A stretch of DNA of 64,000 bases from Sycon ciliatum (lineage: Eukaryota; Porifera; Calcarea; Leucosolenida; Sycettidae): positions 18,640,636 through 18,704,635 of the forward strand of contig NC_088644.1 of NCBI RefSeq assembly GCF_964019385.1. Direction: 5' to 3'. Made by a program: the position numbers and the translations under genes. A model generated the notes under the pieces. That model did no database searches and was not told the origin of the DNA. It was given only the letters and a program-made list of their open reading frames with translations. Below are positions 1-9,071 of this stretch, piece after piece; position 1 is the first letter of the stretch, and each line of letters begins with the position of its first letter.

Positions 1-198
1 CAGCGCCTGGGTGTAGAGTTTCAGAGACGAGCCAGACGAGCCGGACGAGAATTTCCAATTCAGAAAGTTAATCAGGCTGGGCTCCGTCACCGGGTACGGC
101 GCGACCTGCCGTAGGGCAGCAAAGCGTTCGTAGGAACGCTGCACTGAAGCGTACGTCGCGCTGGAGCTGTCTGCCAGGCCGTGACGGATGAGCTCCAT
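1..198 (-). CDS. tyrosine recombinase of DIRS-like element, N-terminal part only
   Basis: A frame different from the RT frame opens just after a stop near 310 and has its first ATG at 198. It stays open to the window edge, giving 66 codons. The translation begins MELIRHGLADSSSATYASVQ and continues with a helix-rich segment ending LKLYTQAL. It looks like the N-terminal SAM-like, core-binding domain of tyrosine recombinases, which contacts DNA before the catalytic R-H-R-Y domain. The catalytic part would lie outside the window. It overlaps the 3' end of the RT-RNase H frame by about 110 bases, as is common in DIRS elements. Identification rests on position and overall pattern, not on catalytic residues. 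Confidence 0.6.
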   Translation of the reverse strand, partial: MELIRHGLADSSSATYASVQRSYERFAALRQVAPYPVTEPSLINFLNWKFSSGSSGSSLKLYTQAL

Positions 199-2009
199 GG
201 CTGCGTCATCAACTGATGGAGGGTGGACTGCGCTGGTGGTGTAGGCGCTGCGTCGGCAGTTGGGTTGAGGGTCCGGAAGCGCCGTACCTGCAGACGGGAG
301 AGAGAATCAGCAAGATCATTGCAGTGTCCGGCGATGTGGCGAAGCAGGAGGACAATGTTATGCTGGGCGGCTTTCAATAAGCCGGCCCTGACCAAGTTCA
401 TGACCGCTCTATTTGGAGACGTGCCAGAGCGCCAGATGTAGCAGATTGCTTCGTGGTCAGTGTAGAGTAGCACTCGTCTGTCCTCCAACGTGTGTGCCCA
501 GGTACAGAGGGCCAACATCACGGCGTACAATTCTTTCCATTCAATAGTGTGCTTAGCTTGGTCAGGAGACCATGCGCCATAGGACCACTTGCTGCCGAAA
601 ACCAGACCGAAACCGTGTCGACCTGAAGCGTCGGTGTACAGCCCGATGTCTTCGGCTGTGCTCCAGGACGGCTCGATGAGGGGCTTCCGACCATTCCATT
701 GGCTGATGCAGGCATCCCACCACAGGATGTCAAGCTTCGCCTCCGAGGGTACGGCTACCGGTGCATCTAGGCTAGGGAGCGTTGCTGCGCTGTCGAACAG
801 GCGTCTGCAGAACGTGCGACCCGCTGGAATGACTTTGGCTGCGAAAGACAGGCTACCGGCCAGGGACAGCAGTTCCCTCTTGGTGCACATCTGCTTCGAC
901 AGCCACGCGGCAAGTGCTAGCCGTAGTTCCGCCAGTTTCGCAGCCGGGAGGCGCAGCTCCCAGGCGGCTGTGTCGAGCTCGATACCCAGGAACGTTATTG
1001 AAGTTGACGGCGGGCACACTTTGTCCTCTCCGTCGGCCAATGGGATGTTCAGCATGTCAAATACAGCCAGCAGTGTCTTGAATTTGAGCATAGCTGCGGA
1101 GTTGGGCGGCTGGACGTGAAAGAAATCATCTAGGTAATGCAGCAAATCAACAATATCGTAATTATTAACTGCAATCCATGCCACAGCGTCGGCAAGTCTG
1201 TTGAACAGAAACGGGGAGGATCTGAGGCCAAATGGTAGTACCTTATCGACATAGTACGAACCTTCCCAAAAAATGCCAAGTAGGGGCCAGTCGTCAGGGG
1301 AAACAGGGCAGAGCCGGAAGGCGTGCTTCATGTCAACCTTAGAGAGGAGAGCTCCGGGGCCGTGCTGGAAGATGCAGCGTATTGCGTCATCTACCGTAAC
1401 GTAATGCAGGGAGAATTCGTCAGGGTAAATGCCATCGTTAATGCTAGAGCCGCTAGGGGCAGATAAATGCATGATGAGGCGTACGCCGCCAGACTTCTTG
1501 GGCACGATGCCAACGCTAGAACATCGGATATTAGGGAATGGGGGTTGGGAATAAGGCCCGGCCATGTGGCCACGCGTGCATTCAGACTGAAGGTAAGCAG
1601 AGACGGCGGCAGGGTTGAGCAATGCGGAAGGGAGATTAGGGGCGATGAGGCGGGATCTATTACCGTGATAGCCAATGCGGGCCCCGAAGCGCATGTCGTG
1701 ACAGAGAGAATGCACAAAATCGTTATCGGGGTGCTGGGATAGCTCTTCAAACAGCAGGGGAACACTTACAGGGGACCAAGGCGCGTGTGAGCTAATTGGA
1801 GCTGCGGGGTTGGCCAGCAGAGCATGTGGATTGGCCATGACCGAGGCGGCCGCAAGAGAGGCAGCTGTGGGCGAAGCGGCAGTTGGAGCGGACGCACTTT
1901 CCTTGGTTGAAGAGGCGGCATACTTCTTTGTCGACCGTGTCGTTGCCGCTGCTGGGCCGAAAGGAACGAGCGTCGTTGCTGCTGTTGGGCCGAAAGGAAC
2001 GAGCGTCAT
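87..2009 (-). CDS. reverse transcriptase-RNase H polyprotein of DIRS-like element
   Basis: The frame is open upstream to about 2051, but the first ATG is at 2009, so that start is used. The N-terminal ~70 residues are alanine/proline-rich repeats (VPFGP blocks). The reverse transcriptase follows, with the first catalytic Asp in KVDMKHAFRLCPV, the catalytic motif YLDD in HYLDDFFHV, and the FLGIELD block. The RNase H domain has LYTDASGRHGFG, a KELYAVMLAL helix, LLYTDHEAI and a C-terminal HCNDLADSLSR. There is no protease before it and no DDE integrase after it. It converts element RNA to DNA. The first part overlaps the gag frame by over 200 bases, and the last part overlaps the recombinase frame. 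No stops or frameshifts are visible. Confidence 0.85.
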   Translation of the reverse strand: MTLVPFGPTAATTLVPFGPAAATTRSTKKYAASSTKESASAPTAASPTAASLAAASVMANPHALLANPAAPISSHAPWSPVSVPLLFEELSQHPDNDFVHSLCHDMRFGARIGYHGNRSRLIAPNLPSALLNPAAVSAYLQSECTRGHMAGPYSQPPFPNIRCSSVGIVPKKSGGVRLIMHLSAPSGSSINDGIYPDEFSLHYVTVDDAIRCIFQHGPGALLSKVDMKHAFRLCPVSPDDWPLLGIFWEGSYYVDKVLPFGLRSSPFLFNRLADAVAWIAVNNYDIVDLLHYLDDFFHVQPPNSAAMLKFKTLLAVFDMLNIPLADGEDKVCPPSTSITFLGIELDTAAWELRLPAAKLAELRLALAAWLSKQMCTKRELLSLAGSLSFAAKVIPAGRTFCRRLFDSAATLPSLDAPVAVPSEAKLDILWWDACISQWNGRKPLIEPSWSTAEDIGLYTDASGRHGFGLVFGSKWSYGAWSPDQAKHTIEWKELYAVMLALCTWAHTLEDRRVLLYTDHEAICYIWRSGTSPNRAVMNLVRAGLLKAAQHNIVLLLRHIAGHCNDLADSLSRLQVRRFRTLNPTADAAPTPPAQSTLHQLMTQPWSSSVTAWQTAPARRTLQCSVPTNALLPYGRSRRTR

Positions 2010-2889
2010 TGCTGCCGGTGGGCCGAAAGGGACGAAATGCCCGCGCGTCAAATATAATTGTGTATAGGTCCTGGACTATTGCGTCCCACCGCATGGTTGG
2101 GTCCGCGGCCAGGAGTGAGCGGAATGATCGGTCATACTCCTGCACGGCCTCGAATCGAAATTTCCGGGCTACTTTCAGGATAATATGCTGGTACGCAAAC
2201 AGCTCTGGGGCCCTGGAGGGGTGTGCTGTGGCGTAAATCGCGCAGTATGTTGTCCAGGCGTCGAGCCAGGTATCGATGTCCTCGACCTTCCTGGAGGGCC
2301 TGTTGGCCGGTGCTAGGACCACTGCGCCGTGCGAGCTGTCGTGGTCGATCTGGAGAATGCTGCGGCTGGTGTCCCCTTGGGACGGGTTAGGCAACAATGA
2401 GCCCAATTCAACAAATTGGCCAGTTACTACTTTATCGTGAATGGCTTTCGGCACGGTTGCATAAAACGTTCTCTTACCTGCGGGGTTCATTGGCGGTGAG
2501 ACGGCAGCCGCCAAATGCGGAGCAGGCAGAGCGTCCTGCGGAGTTGCTGGTGCTTGCCGTGGGAGTGCCGCTGTGTGAGCTGGCGGTGGGGGTGCCGCTG
2601 CGTGAGCTGCCGGCGGGACTGGAGCTGCGGCCTGATTTCCAAGGGCAGCACGGACCTCCTCCCGGATAATGTCCCTCAGGGACGGAGCAGCAGTTGCCTG
2701 GGGTAGGTTCTGCTCGGCTGCCTGAGTGGCCAAGTCCTCGCGCACTGCAGTGAACTCCAATGACTCGAGCAGGCGAGTCAACAGCCTGGGTTTGGTCCCC
2801 GTCGTGTCTAAATTGCGGGCCGCCAGTTCTTGTCGCAGCTCTACAGAGCGCATTTTCTTGGCGTCGTTCACTGACAGAGATTCAGACAT
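1792..2889 (-). CDS. Gag-like protein with SAP motif and zinc fingers (DIRS-like element)
   Basis: The first ATG of the frame is at 2889 (MSESLSVNDAKK), giving 365 residues. Residues ~10-45 resemble a SAP motif, a DNA-binding helix-loop-helix (VELRQELAARNLDTTGTKP). The middle is proline/alanine-rich. Near the C-terminus are three imperfect copies of NDARSFRP. A CCCH finger (C-x7-C-x4-C-x3-H) follows, then directly a CCHC knuckle (C-x2-C-x4-H-x4-C, CLSCGRLGHGQSTC). Zinc knuckles in this position bind element RNA in Gag proteins. The gene lies immediately upstream of the RT frame and overlaps it in another phase, so both are probably expressed from one transcript. Confidence 0.7.
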   Translation of the reverse strand: MSESLSVNDAKKMRSVELRQELAARNLDTTGTKPRLLTRLLESLEFTAVREDLATQAAEQNLPQATAAPSLRDIIREEVRAALGNQAAAPVPPAAHAAAPPPPAHTAALPRQAPATPQDALPAPHLAAAVSPPMNPAGKRTFYATVPKAIHDKVVTGQFVELGSLLPNPSQGDTSRSILQIDHDSSHGAVVLAPANRPSRKVEDIDTWLDAWTTYCAIYATAHPSRAPELFAYQHIILKVARKFRFEAVQEYDRSFRSLLAADPTMRWDAIVQDLYTIIFDARAFRPFRPTGSNDARSFRPNSSNDARSFRPSSGNDTVDKEVCRLFNQGKCVRSNCRFAHSCLSCGRLGHGQSTCSAGQPRSSN

Positions 2890-3312
2890 GGTTGCTCGGA
2901 AATGGAAAGTGCTCAATGCTCAAAAACTGGCCAAGGTTGTCAAGCGATCTGACTGTTGGCGCAGCAAGGATGAAGAAACAGCATCGAGAGCCGGAGTAAT
3001 GCGCATGCTCCGCGTGGTCCCGTGCCGGAGCGCGTGTTCTGCACGGGCACGTGATGCGCTATGGCAAGTACGTGCAAATTATGTTAGGAATGTAATTGTT
3101 GGTGGGTTGCTAACTTCACTTACCGTGCCATGCACGGAAACTTATATTTACGTCATCAGCGCTCGCTCGGCGAAATTCAAAAGTCGTCTTCCTGCTCGAC
3201 TCGATCGCTTCTGGAGACTCGTTCTTGTTCGAGGGGTCTTCTCTTTCACCAACCTTCATCTTGGCATCGAAAACTCGGCGTCGAAAATGAAGCCGGAGTG
3301 CCCCTTTATCGG
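2890..3312. other. upstream region of the DIRS-like element, no gene seen
   Basis: About 420 bases lie between the gag ATG and the first recognisable satellite sequence (GGGCGGAAAGGTGAG near 3313). This must hold the 5' leader and probably the left terminal repeat of the DIRS-like element. Its partner repeat would be beyond the left edge of the window, so the end cannot be placed. The frames open here have no recognisable content. Confidence 0.4.
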
Positions 3313-4360
3313 GCGGAAAGGTGAGAAAATGTCGGATTTTGACCATTTGTGCTGACCTTTGAATTTCAATGTACCTCTCTATAACATGACCCAGCTGTAA
3401 TATCAGTGGTCGCATTGATTTGGTTTTTAGTTTGCTTGGAGGGCGCTGGCACCCACATTCATTGACCCAGAAAATTTGTCACCGCTGTGAATAGTTTAGT
3501 CGCAAAGTGAAGATTCACGGGTAAAAAGCCCCAAACTGTCAGATAGGTTATTTTTAAGCTTTCAGCAGCCTTGGGCGAGTTCTTTAGAGAAATGTGGCTC
3601 TTTTTCTAGGTGCACTTGTCTATGTCCACCTACACAAGGAGATGAGGATGGTCATTGTCATTTTTTTAGCTGCGAACGGGCAGAAAGGTGAGAAAATGTC
3701 GGATTTTGACCATTTGTGCTGATCTTTGAATTTCAATGTACCTCTCTATAACATGCCCTAGCTGCGTTGTCGATGGTCCCATTGATTTGATTTTTGGTTT
3801 GCTTGGAGGGCGCTGGCACCCACATTCATTGACCCAGAAAATTTGGCACTGCTGTGAATAGTTTAGTCGCAAAGTGAAGATTCACGGGTAAAAAGGCAAA
3901 AACTGTCAGAAAGGTTATTTTTCAGTTTTCAGCAGCCCTGGGCGAGTTCTTCAGAGAAATGTGGCTCTTTTTCTTGGTGCACTTGTCTATGTCCAGCTAC
4001 AGAAGGAGATGAGGATGGTCATTGTCATTTTTTGAGCTGCGAACGGGCAGAAAGGTGAGAAAGTGGCGGATTTTGACCATTTGTGCTGACCTTTGAATTT
4101 CAATGCACCTCTCTATAACATGACCCAGCTGTAATATTAGTGGCGGAATTGATTTTATTTTTGGTTTGCTTGGAGGGCGCTGGCACCCACATTCAGTGAC
4201 CCAGAAAAGTTGGCACTGCTGTGAATAGTTTAGTCGCAAAGTGAAGATTCACGGGTAAAAAGCCCCAAACTGTCAGAGAGGTTATTTTCCAGCTTTCAGC
4301 AGCCTTGGGCGAGTTCTTTAGAGAAGTGTGGCTCTTTTTCTTGGTGCATTTGTTTCTGTC
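3313..4360. repeat. satellite family A (~367-bp monomer), first block
   Basis: About three tandem monomers. Landmarks repeat every 366-367 bases: GGGCAGAAAGGTGAGAAAAT, CCTCTCTATAACATGACCC, TTTGCTTGGAGGGCGCTGGC and GATTCACGGGTAAAAAG. Distances between equivalent landmarks in this and later blocks are 366-367. The block is cut at 4360 by the LTR retrotransposon and resumes in phase at 9642. No gene is present; open frames starting from TTG on the minus strand are by-products of the monomer. Confidence 0.9.
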
Positions 4361-4930
4361 TGTTATAGTTAGACATTTCAATAATTCTCGAGCATACGTC
4401 AAATATTTACGATAGTAATATGTTGTGCAAATACATAAATCACGTACCTGACTTCTCCAGGTCTAGGTCACTCCGAGACACCTTTCTTGGAAGGTATGAT
4501 AATACTTCATGTTTACAAACATTAGTTATCTTCCTGCTGCAAGCGAAGGCTGTTGTTTACAAAGTCTTCGCCCATAATTTATTTGCATGTTGCTCACACG
4601 CAACCTTTCCCAAACTGAATTTGACGCATGCGCTCTGTGTACATCTCTAGAATAAAATTGTGTTCGCTGCTCTAAAACTGCACGCCACTCTGTAGCGTAC
4701 ATCTAGAGATCTAAAGTCCGCATGCGCTGTACGCTAACTTTGCATCCGATTGCACCAAACGCTTGGAGCGCATATAACCTGAGCTTGCTATCATTTTCAT
4801 GCATTCCGCTCGAGTCTAAGGACTCTCCAGTCTTCTACTATACTATGGTAAAGTAATGGATAAACCTATTACCCGTTGTGTTTTGTGAGTGCCTTAGTTC
4901 CTATCGTGTGCAGAACGTTGATTTACAACA
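4361..4930 (+). repeat. 5' LTR
   Basis: It begins TGTTATAGTTAG and ends TTACAACA, so it has the usual TG...CA ends. It is 570 bases long, the same as the 3' copy at 9072-9641. I see five single-base differences from the 3' LTR: GTCTAGGTC against GTCTGGGTC, TTGGAAGG against TTGCAAGG, GCGTACATC against GCGTCCATC, TGCACCAAA against TGCGCCAAA, and TTGATTTAC against TTGAATTAC. It contains a TATA-like CATATAAC at 4771 and an AATAAA at 4651. Confidence 0.95.
4771..4778 (+). promoter_or_regulatory. TATA-like element of the 5' LTR
   Basis: CATATAAC lies in GAGCGCATATAACCTGAG, about 160 bases before the end of the LTR. This is a plausible core promoter giving a transcript that starts within the LTR. 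The same sequence is in the 3' LTR near 9482. It is inferred from sequence only. Confidence 0.4.
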
Positions 4931-4931
4931 T

Positions 4932-4940
4932 TGGCGACGA
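4932..4940 (+). other. primer binding site, probably tRNA-Ser
   Basis: TGGCGACGA starts two bases after the LTR end. A primer site must start with TGG, complementary to the tRNA CCA tail. The following bases match, from memory, the 3' acceptor end of metazoan tRNA-Ser(GCU) over nine positions and then diverge. Use of tRNA-Ser is known in the mag lineage of Ty3/gypsy elements, which fits the pol type seen here. Confidence 0.5.
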
Positions 4941-4952
4941 AATTTCCGAACC

Positions 4953-7900
4953 ATGTCCATGGACTCCATCGACCAGTTCCTTATCAGTGGGCACGCAAGT
5001 GAGGTCCAACAGCGTTGGAAGAAATGGCGGCGGGCTTTCCAGTACTTCATCGAAGCCAAGGACATCACCGACCCAGATCGCCAGCGCAGCATGCTGTTGC
5101 ACAAGGCTGGCCTACAGATTCAGGAGATCTTTGAAGATCTCGAAGACCCGGTTGCGCAGGCAGATAGACCAGGGGATGACAATGCTTTCAAACAAGCGGT
5201 AAGAATGCTTGATGAGCATTTCGCATATACAGTCAATCCAACTTTTGAGCGGCACGTGTTCAGACAGATGTCACCCAATGTAGGAGAGAATGCCACGCAA
5301 TTCTGCACCAGACTCCGTACGCAGGCCAAACTTTGTGCATTTGCTGCAGATGACGAGCATATTCGTGATCAGATGATTGCCACTTGTATTGACGTCGACC
5401 TGCAACGCTCTCTTCTGTCCAAGAGTAACCTTACCCTACAGGTGCTGCTGGAAAAGTTTCGCGTGCGAGAATCGTCAGGCATTCAAGTAAGATCTATGGC
5501 TACGGCAGCGTCAAGCGTCAGTGCCAGCCCAAGCAGCGTCGACGCCGTACGCTCTACGACATCGTCAACGCGCTCCCCATGTACGCGATGCAACAGGGTG
5601 GGTCACGCGTCGTCAGCTGACGATTGCCCAGCACGCCGCCGCCGATGCAACACGTGTAGTAAGGTTGGACACTATGCTGTTTGTTGTAGATCTCAAGGTG
5701 GTACTAGTAGTAGTAATGCAAGTAGATCATCGCATGCCCAACCTAGGGATGCTGGTACTCACCATGTCTCACTGCCTGACCAATGTGATGAAGCTCTAAG
5801 CTCAGATTTCATGATTGCCAATATTGGGTCCCAGCACAGTCACACTGGCAAATTCCGAGTTGATGTACTTGTAAACGGGAAACCCCTCAACATGGAACTT
5901 GACACAGGGGCACAGTTATCTATCATTCCTGAAGCTCTTTGGAAACAGTTGTGGGGAGATGTCAAACTGAATGCCACCAAGACTGCACTCTGTACTTTCT
6001 CGGGGGCACCTTTAACTGTTGTGGGGGAGGCCTGTGTCGATGTACAGTACCAGTCGCAACATGTCCAGGAGAAGATTCTTGTGGTCAAAGAGGGCACCAC
6101 CCCGTTGTTCGGCCGCAATTGGTTGTCTAACATACGTTTGGATTGGCATACCATCTGTTCTGTCTCTTCTGCTCCACGTACGTCTGATTCTGAGTCTGTA
6201 TTAGACGAGTTCCCAAGCGTTTTTGAAGGTGGTCTGGGCAAGATCCATGACTCGGAGGCGGTGATCCACATTGCCAGCGGGGCAATTCCCAAGTGTTACT
6301 CAGTTCGACCGTTGCCATACGCCATGAAACCGCAAGTTGATGTTGAATTAGATCGTTTGATTAAGGAGGGTGTTCTAGTTCCGGTAGAATCTTCAGAGTG
6401 GGCTTCTCCTATTGTTGTTGTGAAGAAAGCCGATGGTTCTATACGACTCTGTGCAGACTTTAAAGTCACCATCAACCAGCATATTGAAAGCAACATACAC
6501 CCTATTCCAAATCCCAGTGATTTATTGTCCAGCATTGCAGGGGCCTCTGTTTTCTCAAAAGTTGATCTCAGCCAAGCATACACTCAGTTGCCATTGTCCA
6601 AAGACAGTCAGAATCTGTGCGTCATTGCAACCCATCGAGGGTTATTTGCTTTCACGAGATTGCCCTTTGCCGTTTCCTCAGCACCATCAATCTGGCAAAA
6701 GACTATAGAGCAGATCTTAGCTGGCATCGATGGGGTCATCTTGTACTTTGATGACATCTTAATCACGGGAACCAACCAAGCAGAGCATGATACCCGGTTG
6801 CGTCAAGTTCTAGACAGATTTGAGAAGGCAGGATTACAGCTGAAGAAAGCGAAGTGTGAGCTGAACCAGGAGAGTGTCAAGTATCTAGGCTTCATTGTAT
6901 CAAGCAAGGGGCTGCATGCTGATCCTAGCAAAGTATCTGCTATAGCCAAAGCACCACAGCCCACTAACTCGTCAGAACTACACTCCTTCTTGGGGCTGGT
7001 CAACTTTTATGGTCGATTTATCCCTAATGCTTCGCAGTTGTTGTATCCCTTGAACCGTCTTCTTCAGAAGGGTACAGAATGGAACTGGACTCCCGAGTGT
7101 CAACATGCCTTCATCCAGTGCAAGGAGATCTTAGCATCGTCAAACGTACTGGCTCACTATGATCCCAAGAAACCACTCATCTTGGAGTGCGACGCGTCTC
7201 CCACGGGAATCGGTGCCTGCCTACTACAACCAGACAAAGTAGGTTATTTGCGTCCTGTTACTTATGTATCTCGTTCTTTGGCTGCTGCTGAAAGAAATTA
7301 TGCGCAAATTGAGAGAGAAGCTCTTGCCATTGTATTTGCCGTGAAGCGTCTTAAACAGTATCTGTGTGGACGACACTTCACCCTTCGCACCGATCACAAA
7401 CCGTTATTGAAGATCTTTGGTGAACATGATCAACTTCCGTCTGTCACTACAGCACGTCTACAACGTTGGGCTGTTATTTTGTCTGAGTATCAATATTCCA
7501 TTCAGCATATCAATGGTACTGATAATGTTGTTGCTGACTGTCTATCGCGTTTGCCCGTTCAGCTTTCTGTGCTTCAGGAACAACAGCTCACGGATTACAT
7601 TAAGTCTGTCAATGTTGATCCTTGTCATGATCTGCCATTATCCGCTACCGATGTTAGCAAGGCAACTACAGCTGACCCCACTCTACGTAAGGTCATGCAC
7701 CACATCACACATGGCTGGCCTAGCAGTGTCCCAGACAGTCTTTCCTCGTACTATCGTATTCGAGACCAGCTATCTGTTGAGCAGGGATGTATCACCTGGG
7801 GTTTGCGGGTTGTGATTCCCTTGGTATTTCATTCCAGTCTGTTGCATGAGTTGCATGTTGATCATCTTGGCGTATCTCGCATGAAAGCTGTGGCTAGATC

Positions 7901-8273
7901 CATCTTCTGGTGGCCTCACTTAGACCAAGACATAGTTGAACTTGCTGCGAATTGTCGTCTATGCCAACAGCAGGCTCGAGCACCAACGAAGGCACCCACT
8001 CACCACTGGGTCTGCCCGAACCGGCCATTTGAGAGGGTTCATCTTGATTTCGCTGAAGACAAAGGTCAGCACTACTTGTTAATAATTGATGCGTACTCCA
8101 AGTGGGCAGATGTATTTGTTATGGGCAAATCTACTACTACTGAGCGGACATCATGCTTGAAACGGTTCATTAGCTATTGCGGAATCCCGCTGATGTTAGT
8201 ATCGGACAATGGTCCGCAGTTTACGTCCATGGAATTTGCCACCTTTTGTCAGAAAAAATGGTATTCGGCATAA
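4953..8273 (+). CDS. Gag-Pol polyprotein of the mag-like LTR element, ended early by a frameshift
   Basis: The start is ATG 4953 (MSMDSIDQF), 22 bases after the LTR; upstream codons lie inside the LTR. Gag covers about residues 1-280, with two zinc knuckles from about residue 210 (CTRCNRVGH and CNTCSKVGHYAVCC). Aspartic protease has its active-site triplet in ELDTGAQLSIIP near residue 316. Reverse transcriptase follows, with YFDD at about residue 598. RNase H is at ~740-870 (LECDASPTGIGA, RTDHKPLL, NVVADCLSR). The integrase HHCC zinc domain is near 960-1006. The core's first two acidic residues are Asp at 8046 and 8205. The frame then meets an A run at 8253-8258 and stops at 8273. Gag and Pol share one frame with no stop between them. 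Confidence 0.9.
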   Translation: MSMDSIDQFLISGHASEVQQRWKKWRRAFQYFIEAKDITDPDRQRSMLLHKAGLQIQEIFEDLEDPVAQADRPGDDNAFKQAVRMLDEHFAYTVNPTFERHVFRQMSPNVGENATQFCTRLRTQAKLCAFAADDEHIRDQMIATCIDVDLQRSLLSKSNLTLQVLLEKFRVRESSGIQVRSMATAASSVSASPSSVDAVRSTTSSTRSPCTRCNRVGHASSADDCPARRRRCNTCSKVGHYAVCCRSQGGTSSSNASRSSHAQPRDAGTHHVSLPDQCDEALSSDFMIANIGSQHSHTGKFRVDVLVNGKPLNMELDTGAQLSIIPEALWKQLWGDVKLNATKTALCTFSGAPLTVVGEACVDVQYQSQHVQEKILVVKEGTTPLFGRNWLSNIRLDWHTICSVSSAPRTSDSESVLDEFPSVFEGGLGKIHDSEAVIHIASGAIPKCYSVRPLPYAMKPQVDVELDRLIKEGVLVPVESSEWASPIVVVKKADGSIRLCADFKVTINQHIESNIHPIPNPSDLLSSIAGASVFSKVDLSQAYTQLPLSKDSQNLCVIATHRGLFAFTRLPFAVSSAPSIWQKTIEQILAGIDGVILYFDDILITGTNQAEHDTRLRQVLDRFEKAGLQLKKAKCELNQESVKYLGFIVSSKGLHADPSKVSAIAKAPQPTNSSELHSFLGLVNFYGRFIPNASQLLYPLNRLLQKGTEWNWTPECQHAFIQCKEILASSNVLAHYDPKKPLILECDASPTGIGACLLQPDKVGYLRPVTYVSRSLAAAERNYAQIEREALAIVFAVKRLKQYLCGRHFTLRTDHKPLLKIFGEHDQLPSVTTARLQRWAVILSEYQYSIQHINGTDNVVADCLSRLPVQLSVLQEQQLTDYIKSVNVDPCHDLPLSATDVSKATTADPTLRKVMHHITHGWPSSVPDSLSSYYRIRDQLSVEQGCITWGLRVVIPLVFHSSLLHELHVDHLGVSRMKAVARSIFWWPHLDQDIVELAANCRLCQQQARAPTKAPTHHWVCPNRPFERVHLDFAEDKGQHYLLIIDAYSKWADVFVMGKSTTTERTSCLKRFISYCGIPLMLVSDNGPQFTSMEFATFCQKKWYSA

Positions 8274-8991
8274 AAGAACCCCTCCGTACCATCCTGCTAG
8301 CAATGGACAGGTGGAGCGTCTAGTACAAGAACTTAAGAAACATCTTGCAAAATCAGATGATTCTCCTCAAGATGCTGTTTCGCAATTCCTGTTTTCGTAT
8401 AGAAACACACCACATTCTGTCTCTCACGCGTCACCAGCTAGCATAATTATAAAGTTCGTCCCCGTCACACGTTTCTCATTTCTCTATCCTAGTTTTGCAA
8501 CGCACATGCAGGCCAAGCAAGACTCTGCGCCAGCTATGCGAGCTTTCCTGCCAGGTGACAGCGTCTGGGTCAAGGATGTTCGCCATGACAAATGGACACC
8601 AGCGGTTATTGCAGCCAGACTGGGACCACTGACCTACTCTGTTGAGAGTGGTACCACCATCCGTCATGTCCATATTGAGCATTTACGGTTACAAGATCCC
8701 GCCGGTGATACATCCGACAGTGCTGATTTGGCTCGTAAGTGTCCATTGCCCTCCATACCTGATAATTTGATTACTCCAGAGGATAGCTCTGAGAACGCTC
8801 CTACTGTTACAGCTGCTACGTTTCCCGCTTCTAGTACTGTTACCTACAATGAGTCTGCAGATGCAAGCACAGCAATAGATTCTGAACCAGACACACCCAG
8901 TGCACCCAGTCCAGCAGTCTCTTTGCGACGTTCTACTCGGATCTCTAGACCACCAGAGCGCTTAATTGAGAACCCGTCTTTCGGCAAGTAA
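8259..8991 (+). pseudogene. remainder of integrase in shifted frame (C-terminal part of Pol)
   Basis: Just after the six-A run at 8253-8258, integrase homology continues in the next frame: PPYHPASNGQVERL with the third catalytic residue (Glu, codon 8314-8316), then helices and a GPY/F-like module (LGPLTYSVESG...RHVHIEHLR). It ends in a serine/proline-rich tail at 8991. Discounting one A, 35 residues lie between the second Asp and the Glu, the canonical D-x35-E spacing. The simplest reading is therefore a single-base insertion in a homopolymer. A sequencing error is the alternative. Programmed frameshifting at this point in integrase would be unusual. Confidence 0.85.
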
Positions 8992-9057
8992 CTGGACGGG
9001 GTTTCAGGCTCATGTTTATAGATTTCGTCTTTACTTTCAGGCTTCATTTTATTTTGT

Positions 9058-9071
9058 GAAGGGGAAGGGAA
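9058..9071 (+). other. polypurine tract
   Basis: GAAGGGGAAGGGAA is 14 purines immediately before the TG of the 3' LTR. This is the expected position of the plus-strand DNA synthesis primer in LTR retrotransposons. Confidence 0.85.

Larger units (their letters stand above)
1..3312 (-). mobile_element. DIRS-like retrotransposon, 3' part cut by window edge
   Basis: Three overlapping minus-strand reading frames occur in the order gag-like, reverse transcriptase plus RNase H, then tyrosine recombinase. There is no aspartic protease and no DDE integrase. That order and content is the hallmark of DIRS-type elements, which integrate through a tyrosine recombinase. The left edge of the window cuts the recombinase. 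The 5' side of the element ends where the 367-bp satellite starts, near 3312; the exact terminus was not identified because no terminal repeat can be paired inside the window. The frames shown have no stops, so this copy may be recent. Confidence 0.75.

Noticed and set aside
3666..4239. Many ~68-80-codon minus-strand frames (MRLNYSQQCQ type) in satellite A
   Set aside because: They start from TTG, recur with each monomer, and have no ATG, homology or regulatory context. They are a by-product of the repeat.
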